Source: Hyphomicrobiaceae bacterium (lineage in GTDB: Bacteria; Pseudomonadota; Alphaproteobacteria; Rhizobiales; Methyloligellaceae). Taken from it: DNA of 64,000 nt. The stretch lies in NCBI GenBank assembly GCA_028066055.1, contig JALCBY010000008.1:83786-147785 (forward strand). Direction: 5' to 3'. Shown here in pieces: positions 39,087-45,927 of the stretch (the first letter of the stretch is position 1; each line of letters begins with the position of its first letter). Made by a program: the position numbers and the translations under genes. The notes below the pieces were generated by a model. That model saw only the letters and a program-made list of their open reading frames with translations, did no database searches and was not told the DNA's origin.

Positions 39087-39971
39087 CTATTCTCCATGCT
39101 CTGCGGCGGGCTGATGAACCGCAACGCCGATCATGACCAGCAGAATCCCGAGAATGTCGACAGGTCCCGGCAGCTGCGCGAGAACGATAGCACCGATCAC
39201 GGTCGCCATCGCCGGCAGGAGGGAGAGCATCAGCGCGAAAGTCGCGCGCGGCAATCGCGACATTGCCAGCTGATCGCAAACATAGGGAATAACCGATGAG
39301 CACACGCCAACGCCGATACCGGCGAGAATCAACATTGCGGATCCGAAAGCAGCAACCGCCTCCGCGAACCCGATCGGCATCACAAAGAGGAATGCAATCG
39401 CCATCGCGGCCCCCAGCCGTTCGACGCCGTCGCTGGCGCCTGCTTGCGAAATACGGTGACCGAGCACGATGTAACCAACAAAAAGCATACTATTGAGGAG
39501 TGCCCACATCAGGCCGAGTGGTTCAACAGACCACTGAACGTCGATCAGTATCAGCACACCGGCGACAGCAAGCGCTACGGCGAGGAAATTGCGCTTCGTC
39601 CGCATGCCATACAACGCCACGCCCACAGTTCCCACAAATTCCATTGCAGCCACGAGGCTCATCGGCAGGCGGTCGAGTGCGAGATAAAAGGCCGAATTCA
39701 TAACGGCAAGACACGCACCGAGACCGACCAGCAACAGACGGGTCCGCGGTTCGCACTGCATAAATGTCGCCCACGGGTTGCGTGCAATGGCAAACAATGC
39801 CGCGGCCGAAGCAATCCGCAGCCACGCCACACCGAGGACTCCAACAGTCGGAAACAAGAGAACCGCAAACGCCGGTCCGAGATAATGGAATACGGCGCTC
39901 ACTCCGAACCACACATGCGGTGGCATACGGGATGCGGCAAAAGTCAGTCCGCGTGGCTGATTTGTGCTCAT
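39087..39971 (-). CDS. EamA/RhtA-type amino-acid exporter
   Basis: The 294-residue protein has ten hydrophobic helices in two EamA repeats. Family stretches are GVLGVAWLRIASAAALFAIAR, AFYLALDRLPMSLVAAMEFVG and GVGVCSSVIPYVCDQLAMSRL, close to threonine/homoserine exporter RhtA. The ATG at 39971 follows GAGGTGG. It diverges from an Lrp-family gene, a common pairing for amino-acid efflux control. Confidence 0.92.
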   Translation of the reverse strand: MSTNQPRGLTFAASRMPPHVWFGVSAVFHYLGPAFAVLLFPTVGVLGVAWLRIASAAALFAIARNPWATFMQCEPRTRLLLVGLGACLAVMNSAFYLALDRLPMSLVAAMEFVGTVGVALYGMRTKRNFLAVALAVAGVLILIDVQWSVEPLGLMWALLNSMLFVGYIVLGHRISQAGASDGVERLGAAMAIAFLFVMPIGFAEAVAAFGSAMLILAGIGVGVCSSVIPYVCDQLAMSRLPRATFALMLSLLPAMATVIGAIVLAQLPGPVDILGILLVMIGVAVHQPAAEHGE

Positions 39972-40045
39972 GTTCCACCTCTCAATCGGTTGAGTATGAG
40001 AGGTCGAAACGATCTTTTCTTTAATCAAAATCAGAGATAAAACGA

Positions 40046-40072
40046 GTTAAACCATCAAACAAACGGTTAAAC
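40046..40072. promoter_or_regulatory. Pair of GTTAAAC direct repeats, candidate Lrp site
   Basis: GTTAAAC occurs at 40046-40052 and 40066-40072, 20 bases apart (about two helical turns), just before the Lrp-family start and upstream of the divergent exporter. Confidence 0.4.
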
Positions 40073-40074
40073 GA

Positions 40075-40563
40075 ATGAAAAAGCTTCGATATGAAAATGG
40101 CGATTTAGACAAGACCGATGCGCAAATCCTAAATGCCCTGCTCTTGGATGCGCGCACGAGCACCGCCGAGATCGCACGAAGCGTTGGCCTGTCAGCCCCG
40201 AGCGTATCTGAACGGATCAAGCGGCTCGAAGAGGCCGGGGTCATTACCGGCTATGCCGCCACGATTGAGCCGGCCGCGCTGGGGCTCACACTCTCGGTCT
40301 GGATTCGCGTACGCCCGATGCCGGGACTGTTTCACAAGGTGGCAAAAATAATCGACGATCTTCCCGCTATCGTTGAGTGTGATCGCATAACGGGAGAGGA
40401 TTGCTTCATTGCCCGCGCTCATGTCACTTCTGTGCGCGAACTCGAGTCCGTTATCGACGAGATCATGCCCTATGCGATGACCAACACGTCAATTGTGCAG
40501 TCGTCTCCGGTTCCGCGGCGATTGCCGCCAATTCCGGCTTTTGGACGAGGTGAGAATGGCTAA
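40075..40563 (+). CDS. Lrp/AsnC-family regulator
   Basis: The 162-residue protein has an N-terminal helix-turn-helix (TAEIARSVGLSAPSVSERIK) followed by the RAM effector domain (ITGEDCFIARAHVTSVRELE). Such proteins bind amino acids and form octamers. It diverges from the RhtA-like exporter and is probably its activator, responding to an exported amino acid. The ATG follows a weak ribosome site. Confidence 0.92.
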   Translation: MKKLRYENGDLDKTDAQILNALLLDARTSTAEIARSVGLSAPSVSERIKRLEEAGVITGYAATIEPAALGLTLSVWIRVRPMPGLFHKVAKIIDDLPAIVECDRITGEDCFIARAHVTSVRELESVIDEIMPYAMTNTSIVQSSPVPRRLPPIPAFGRGENG

Positions 40564-40599
40564 CGAAAAAAGCCGGCGGACGTCGGACGGCACAAACCC

Positions 40600-40671
40600 G
40601 TGACGCGCTGGGTCTTCCTTCCCGTCTTCTTTATGATTTTGCTGCTGGTTTTGCTGTGGCTGAGTGCCTAG
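40600..40671 (+). CDS. Possible 23-residue single-helix membrane peptide
   Basis: GTG 40600 opens TRWVFLPVFFMILLLVLLW and stops at 40671, overlapping the SIMPL gene stop in the other direction. It is preceded by a 15-codon frame, ATG 40556 with a good GAGGTGAGA site, whose TGA overlaps the GTG (GTGA). The layout suggests translational coupling, or a single small protein split by a one-base shift. Length alone could be chance. Confidence 0.35.
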   Translation: MTRWVFLPVFFMILLLVLLWLSA

Positions 40672-41396
40672 CGCGTCAGAAAATAGGTGATCGTCGTCAC
40701 CACGCGGACTTTCTTCTCAAGCTGCTTCTCCGACCGCTCATTCGGGATCTGGATTGCGGGGCCGATAGTAAAAAGCCCCTGATTGGCGGAGAAAATCGCA
40801 CCCACCTTTGCGCCAGATTCCCGGGCGAACTGCTCAGCCGCCTCACGCGCCCTCTTCGTGGCTTCGGTCAGCATTTCCGGCTTCAGGTCATTCAGCTTCG
40901 TGAAGACGAATGACGCGCCGGAGTTGTACTGGTCCGATGTCAGGACAACGCCATCGCGGATGAGGTCGGAAATGTTGCGCGACGCATCGGACAGTTTTTC
41001 AACGTTTGTCGAGCGGACGATCAGGTCTTCGGTGAGCACGAACCGGTTCGGCCGCTGCGCGCTCGATGCATTGTATGCTGCGAGGCGGTCCTCAACGCGG
41101 ACATTCGTGACCTCCCAGTTTTCGGGCGTGAAGCCCTTGCCCTGCAAATACCGGAACACGGCATCTTCCGACGCCTTCAGCAAGCCGCGCGCTGTGGCGA
41201 GGTCAGGCCCGATCGCATTGAACCGCACAGGCAGGAAGCCAATGTCCGCTTTGACAAGCCGCTCGGAAAATCCCTTCACCGTCACCGTACGATGACCGAG
41301 CCGGCTCTCAACCAACCCCTGCCCGGCAAGCCATCCGGCAAGCGCCAGACCGGCGGCAATGATGAGGGCTGCGGGAATTGCGGCGCGCGCGTTCAC
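40668..41396 (-). CDS. SIMPL-domain (DUF541) periplasmic protein
   Basis: The 242-residue protein has an N-terminal anchor helix (AIPAALIIAAGLALAGWLAG) and a SIMPL domain: RTVTVKGFSERLVKADIGFL, then EMLTEATKRAREAAEQFA, which is the most conserved part of the family. The C-terminal KKVRVVTTITYFL ends the domain. The family includes oxidative-stress-linked E. coli YggE. Its function is otherwise unknown, and no operon partner is visible. Confidence 0.9.
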   Translation of the reverse strand: MNARAAIPAALIIAAGLALAGWLAGQGLVESRLGHRTVTVKGFSERLVKADIGFLPVRFNAIGPDLATARGLLKASEDAVFRYLQGKGFTPENWEVTNVRVEDRLAAYNASSAQRPNRFVLTEDLIVRSTNVEKLSDASRNISDLIRDGVVLTSDQYNSGASFVFTKLNDLKPEMLTEATKRAREAAEQFARESGAKVGAIFSANQGLFTIGPAIQIPNERSEKQLEKKVRVVTTITYFLTR

Positions 41397-41592
41397 GTGA
41401 CGGCCTCACAAGGGTTCATAACAAGGGCGCGCACCTTACCGCGATAACTGCGGCGGTCCAACAGTCCGTACAAGGAAAGACACAACCGCTGAGGAATATC
41501 AGCCGATAACGCCCTTGCCACTTGTCCACTGGGCAACTGAGATGGTGCGGGGTATGCTTTGGTAAATAAAAGGTTTCGTGAGGGAGGTTGAG

Positions 41593-42393
41593 ATGGAGCT
41601 GTCAAAAGAACAGCTGGCAGAATTCGACGAACAGGGCTTCCTGTTTTTGCCCGAGTGTTTCTCGGAAAAAGAAGTGGCCGTTCTGCGCGCGGAGGCGAGC
41701 GAAGTCTTCAAATCAGAGCGAAAGGAAATCTGGTACGAATCCTCCGGAGCTCCACGGACCGCATTTGCCCCCCATACCTACAATGAGGCTTTCGCACTCC
41801 TCGGGCACCACCCCCGTCTGATTGAGCCTGTCGAACAGGTTTTTGGCGAGCAGCTTTATGTTCATCAATACAAGGTGAACGCCAAGGCGCCTTTCGATGG
41901 CGACGTCTGGCAATGGCATCAGGATTATGGGGTTTGGGCCCGCAATGACGGTATGCCGGCGCCGCGCGCCATGAATATTGCGGTGTTCATGGACGAGGTG
42001 ATGGCCATCAATGGACCACTCATGTTCATTCCCAAGAGCCACAAGCACGGCGTTCTCGAGGCGGGCCACGACGTCGAGACGACCTCGTATCCCCTCTGGA
42101 CGCTCGATAATGAAACCATAACCGCGCTCGCCGATGAAGGCGGTATCGTTGCGCCAACGGGCAGACCGGGAGCAGTCCTGATGTTCCATGGCAATATCGT
42201 GCATGCATCACCGCCGAACATCACGCCCTACCCGCGCAAGATCGTCTACCTGACGCTGTGCGCCGTCTCCAACCACATCACCAAGTTCAACCGTGAAGAA
42301 TGGATCGCCCACCGCGACTTCACTCCGATTGAGCCCGTCGCGGACGACGCCTTGTTGGAGTATGCCCGCAAATACAGCGTTGCAGCCGAATAG
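41593..42393 (+). CDS. Phytanoyl-CoA dioxygenase (PhyH)-family enzyme
   Basis: The 266-residue Fe(II)/2-oxoglutarate oxygenase has the HxD iron motif in WQWHQDYGVW (about residue 110), the distal His in GNIVHASPPNIT and the PRKIVYLTL strand with the 2-oxoglutarate-binding Arg. Related proteins hydroxylate ectoine, phytanoyl-CoA or small metabolites. There is no ectoine cluster nearby, so the substrate is open. The ATG 41593 is seven bases after AGGGAGG; an upstream ATG at 41578 precedes the ribosome site. Confidence 0.9.
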   Translation: MELSKEQLAEFDEQGFLFLPECFSEKEVAVLRAEASEVFKSERKEIWYESSGAPRTAFAPHTYNEAFALLGHHPRLIEPVEQVFGEQLYVHQYKVNAKAPFDGDVWQWHQDYGVWARNDGMPAPRAMNIAVFMDEVMAINGPLMFIPKSHKHGVLEAGHDVETTSYPLWTLDNETITALADEGGIVAPTGRPGAVLMFHGNIVHASPPNITPYPRKIVYLTLCAVSNHITKFNREEWIAHRDFTPIEPVADDALLEYARKYSVAAE

Positions 42394-42593
42394 CTCATGT
42401 CCGAACAACAGAATTAAAATCCGCACCTGCGCATTCGAACCACTTGCGCATCGAAGGGAATTTCTTCGGTGAACCGTTGAATGCACCACCAGCCGCCAAA
42501 AAACAGGCGTATTGTCCGCTCAAAACTTCATGTGTTGGCGCGAACTATTATCCTTCGCAGCCCAGACACTGAACGATGAGATGGAGAGACGTC

Positions 42594-42878
42594 ATGCAGA
42601 TGACTTGTGTTGGAAGCGGAAGACATAAGCGGTCCCTGGGAACAACCGTTTGTGCCGCTGTGATTCTGATTGGTCTGGCGGCGGAACCTGCCGATGCCAG
42701 ACGGGGTAAGAATATCGTGAGGGGTGCCGTGATCGGCGCGGGAGTTGGCGCTCTGGTTGACGGCGGCCGTGGGGCGCGGACCGGCGCAGTTGCCGGAGCC
42801 CTCGTTGGAGCGACGCAAAAGAGCAAGAGCCGGAAACGCAGATACAAGCGGAAGTATTCACGCCGCCGCCGTTACTAG
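42594..42878 (+). CDS. Small secreted glycine-zipper protein with a basic tail
   Basis: The 94-residue protein has a signal peptide ending near PADA and then a glycine-zipper helix pair (GAVIGAGVGALVDGG, ARTGAVAGALVGA). It ends in a very basic tail (KSRKRRYKRKYSRRRRY). Glycine zippers insert in membranes or form oligomers; the Lys/Arg tail might contact lipopolysaccharide or nucleic acid. GGAGAG precedes the ATG. It is not a recognised named family. Confidence 0.75.
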   Translation: MQMTCVGSGRHKRSLGTTVCAAVILIGLAAEPADARRGKNIVRGAVIGAGVGALVDGGRGARTGAVAGALVGATQKSKSRKRRYKRKYSRRRRY

Positions 42879-42936
42879 CGTCTGATTTCATTGAAAAAAA
42901 TTCAATATACGCCTCTGCGTGAGGCAGGAGTTTGAC

Positions 42937-43311
42937 ATGAAAAAGATACTTGCCGCTCTCGTTGCACTTCCGGTGCTGCAATTCGCACTCACCGGTCCGG
43001 CTGCAGCCGACAAAGCTGCCGAGCTCTATATCGAACAGGCCGAAGACATCATGCACCACAGCTGCACCAGCGTGGTGGAAGAGTCCGGCGAAGACCCGGT
43101 GCAGCTGGATATGATCGTTCAGTTGATGGTTGCCGTATCGCTCTACAACCGCGAACTCGACATCTCGGAGTTCGCGCAAACCGATGAAGAGAAGACCGAG
43201 CTTCGCAACAAGTTTGCCGCGGCCATCGAGGCGGAATGCTCCGACGACGGCGAAGCGCTGCTGGCCGGCGTAGTCGACAGGTCTGTCGTAAAAGTCCTGA
43301 CCGAAGAGTAA
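42937..43311 (+). CDS. Small periplasmic protein of unknown function
   Basis: The 124-residue protein has a clear signal peptide (MKKILAALVALPVLQFALTG, cut after AAA). The mature part is acidic and helical with two Cys (HHSCTSVV and EAECSDD) that could form a disulfide. The ATG follows GGCAGGAG. It has the same direction as the glycine-zipper gene 58 bases upstream and may share its transcript. I do not recognise the family. Confidence 0.78.
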   Translation: MKKILAALVALPVLQFALTGPAAADKAAELYIEQAEDIMHHSCTSVVEESGEDPVQLDMIVQLMVAVSLYNRELDISEFAQTDEEKTELRNKFAAAIEAECSDDGEALLAGVVDRSVVKVLTEE

Positions 43312-43425
43312 TCGCGACTCGTCGCGCACCGTCAATTTGCGCTATGAAACGCGGCGGCGTCCATCGCTGCCGCGTTTTCATTACGGACTCGCGGCCCACT
43401 CGATACAAACCGGGAAGTTGTTTCC

Positions 43426-44730
43426 ATGAATCTCCATGCCCTGGCCGTTGCCCGCATCGAGCGCGGCGAGGGCCCTGTCCGCGTCGGTCTTATCGGTGCC
43501 GGCAAGTTCGGCTCCATGTTTCTCAACCAGGTTCCGACGAGTCCGCTGGAGGTAACCGCCATTGCCGATCTGTCGCCCGACCGCGCGCGTGCGGCGTGCA
43601 GGACTGTCGGGTGGGACGATGCACGCCTCGACAGCGTGGACTTTCTGGACGACGGCAAGGAGCTTGCCGCGCGTGACGATGTGGACGTGGTCCTGGAGGT
43701 TACGGGTTCGCCCCCGGCCGGCATTGCCCATGCCCGTACCGCGTTCAAGAACGGCAAGCACATTGTCATGGTCAATGTCGAAGCCGATGTGCTGGCCGGG
43801 CCGCTGCTTGCGCGCGAAGCCGAAAGCGCAGGCGTCGTCTACTCCATGGGCTACGGCGACCAGCCCGCGCTCGTCTGCGAGATCGTGGACTGGGCGCGCG
43901 CGACCGGTTTCAAGGTGGTGGCAGCCGGCAAGGGAACCAAGTATCTGCCGCACTATCACGCCTCCACGCCCGACACGGTCTGGGAGCACTATGGTCAGAC
44001 ACCGGAAGGCGCGAAAAAGGCGGGCATGAACCCCCAGATGTTCAACTCGTTCATCGACGGCACAAAGTCCGGAATTGAAATGACGGCAATCGCCAATGCC
44101 ACCGGTCTGGCGCCCTCTCCCGACGGCCTTGCCTTCCCCGATGTTCCCACCGACGAACTTCAGAACAGGCTCATCCCGTCTGAAGACGGTGGCCTCCTGC
44201 ACCACAAGGGACAGGTGGAAGTCATCTCCTCCGTTCGTCGAGACGGCAGCGAGATACCGAACAATCTGCGGTGGGGGGTATATGCGGTGTTCGAGGCGCC
44301 CAACGACTATGCCAGAGCGTGTTTTCGGCAATACGGCCTGAAAACAGATCCATCAGGCCGCTACTCGGCAATGTACCGGCCTTACCACCTGATCGGTCTT
44401 GAACTCGGAATATCCGTGCTGTCCGCTGCGCTGCGACGAGAGGCCACCGGGCAGACGCGGGATTTCGTCTCCGATGTTGTATCAGTCGCCAAACGCGATC
44501 TGAAGGAAGGCGAGATGCTCGACGGCGAGGGCGGTTTTACCGTCTGGGGCAAAGCCCAGCCGGCGGCCAAAAGCCTGCAATTCGGCGCCCTGCCCATCGG
44601 CTTGGCCCACAATGTCAAACTGAAGCGCGCGATCAAGCAAGGTGAGATCGTGCGCTGGGAGGATGTGGCTGCCGACGAGACTGCAGATGCCGTCAGAACG
44701 CGCCGGGCGATGGAGCAGACATTTGCCTGA
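43426..44730 (+). CDS. Homoserine-dehydrogenase-like NAD(P) oxidoreductase with SAF-type C-terminus
   Basis: The 434-residue protein has an N-terminal Rossmann fold (VRVGLIGAGKFGSMFLNQ) and catalytic-domain motifs VVLEVTGSPPAGIAHARTA and MGYGDQPALVCEIVDWARA. The C-terminal SAF-like stretch is VSVAKRDLKEGEMLDGEGGF and ALPIGLAHNVKLKRAIKQGE. This combination is found in a family often labelled homoserine dehydrogenase or SAF-domain protein and linked to sugar-acid metabolism; true homoserine dehydrogenase lacks the SAF part. It has no pathway neighbours, so the substrate is unknown. Confidence 0.85.
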   Translation: MNLHALAVARIERGEGPVRVGLIGAGKFGSMFLNQVPTSPLEVTAIADLSPDRARAACRTVGWDDARLDSVDFLDDGKELAARDDVDVVLEVTGSPPAGIAHARTAFKNGKHIVMVNVEADVLAGPLLAREAESAGVVYSMGYGDQPALVCEIVDWARATGFKVVAAGKGTKYLPHYHASTPDTVWEHYGQTPEGAKKAGMNPQMFNSFIDGTKSGIEMTAIANATGLAPSPDGLAFPDVPTDELQNRLIPSEDGGLLHHKGQVEVISSVRRDGSEIPNNLRWGVYAVFEAPNDYARACFRQYGLKTDPSGRYSAMYRPYHLIGLELGISVLSAALRREATGQTRDFVSDVVSVAKRDLKEGEMLDGEGGFTVWGKAQPAAKSLQFGALPIGLAHNVKLKRAIKQGEIVRWEDVAADETADAVRTRRAMEQTFA

Positions 44731-44754
44731 CTCCTTCGATTCGCGTTGGGGCAT

Positions 44755-45135
44755 CTAGTTGTTCAGAATGATTTTCCGGTCAATGACCAGCTTCTCCAGC
44801 TGCCAGCACTCAAGCTTTTCCGCGTCCGCACAAACCAGCCTCATGGCAACGCCATAGGCGTGCGGTTTGTAGTTTTTCCCGCCTGCATCCGCCATGAAAC
44901 CGCCGATCACCGCCCAGTAGTTGGGATCGGGCTGGGGGTGAATGTTCACGATATCGAAGGCGACGTCGAAATGATCGGTGGGATCGCGCCGGAAGCGCTC
45001 CAGCACGAACTGCTGAGCCATGGCAATGATCATGCTTTCAGGCGGCTTCGGCTTTGCCGGTTTCTCGTCGCCGCGTGCATCCGAAATGGTGCCCACACAC
45101 AAACAGGCAAGCAGGATCGGCATCAACCAGCGCAT
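44755..45135 (-). CDS. Small secreted protein of unknown function
   Basis: The 126-residue protein has a signal peptide (MRWLMPILLACLCVGTISDA) and a short proline-rich linker. A compact domain follows with HPQPDPNYWAVIGGFMADAG and a Cys pair (RLVCADAEKLECWQ). The overall pattern fits a periplasmic protein folded around one disulfide. I do not recognise the family. It runs in the same direction as the FKBP gene, 87 bases downstream of it. Confidence 0.72.
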   Translation of the reverse strand: MRWLMPILLACLCVGTISDARGDEKPAKPKPPESMIIAMAQQFVLERFRRDPTDHFDVAFDIVNIHPQPDPNYWAVIGGFMADAGGKNYKPHAYGVAMRLVCADAEKLECWQLEKLVIDRKIILNN

Positions 45136-45162
45136 GCTCGACAGTGTCGGCGTCAGTTGAAG

Positions 45163-45180
45163 CCCGTGTCAAAACACGGG
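45163..45180. terminator. Perfect 7-bp hairpin between FKBP and the small secreted protein
   Basis: CCCGTGT (45163-45169) pairs with ACACGGG (45174-45180) around CAAA. There is no T tract, so it may attenuate or protect the message rather than terminate it. Confidence 0.45.
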
Positions 45181-45222
45181 AGTGTGATGCTGACCCGGCA
45201 TTTTCCTGCTCGGACGCAGCGC

Positions 45223-45687
45223 CTAGTGCGCGTGCCCGTTTTCGAGCTCTTCTTTCGTGGCCTCGCGGACGTCCTTTACCTCGACGTCGAAATGCAGGGT
45301 CTGTCCGGCGAGCGGATGATTGGCGTCCACCGTTACCTCTTCGCCGTCCACGTCTTTCACCGTAATCAGATGAGCCTCTCCGTCGGGACCCTGCGCCTGA
45401 AACTGCATCCCGGGCTTGATTTCCTGCGTGCTTTCAAACGCGGTTCGAGGAACCTTGTGCACGAGCTCGGGGTTAACATCCCCATAGGCATCTCCAGGCT
45501 CAACCGTCACTTTCAGATTATCTCCGGCCGATTTGCCCTCGAGGGCCTTTTCCAGGCCCGGAACGATGTTGCTGGCGCCATGCAGATACTTCAGCGGGTC
45601 GCGCCCGTCCGAAGAATCCAGCTTCTCTCCATCAGCGTTTGTCAGGGTATAGTGAAACGAAACTACGCATTTATCGCCGATATCCAC
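45223..45687 (-). CDS. FKBP-type peptidyl-prolyl isomerase, SlyD/SlpA-like
   Basis: The 154-residue protein has an FKBP half-barrel (VVSFHYTLTNADGEKLDSSD, IVPGLEKALEG) with an inserted IF chaperone domain (about residues 70-125) and the return strand DANHPLAGQTLHFDVEV. That order is the SlyD/SlpA layout. It helps proline isomerisation and folding in the cytoplasm. The SlyD His-rich metal tail is missing; the C-terminus is just ENGHAH. Translation starts at GTG 45687, eight bases after AGGAGA. Confidence 0.93.
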   Translation of the reverse strand: MDIGDKCVVSFHYTLTNADGEKLDSSDGRDPLKYLHGASNIVPGLEKALEGKSAGDNLKVTVEPGDAYGDVNPELVHKVPRTAFESTQEIKPGMQFQAQGPDGEAHLITVKDVDGEEVTVDANHPLAGQTLHFDVEVKDVREATKEELENGHAH

Positions 45688-45927
45688 AAACTATCTCCTG
45701 AAATCAGAGGGTTGGGCGTAAATTCCGGTAAAACCCCGCCCAAGTTGCGTCCCTTATGGACCCTTGCCCGGCACAACACAACCGCACGACGGCGATTTAC
45801 ACCGCGCGCGTTCATAAAAGCGCCATAGAATTTACCTCTGCGCGACACATTGCGGCTAAACCCGTGCCGCAAAGCCATGGCTTATAGAGACTGCGAGACA
45901 TTGCCCGTTGGCGCGAGGGCCCTATCC

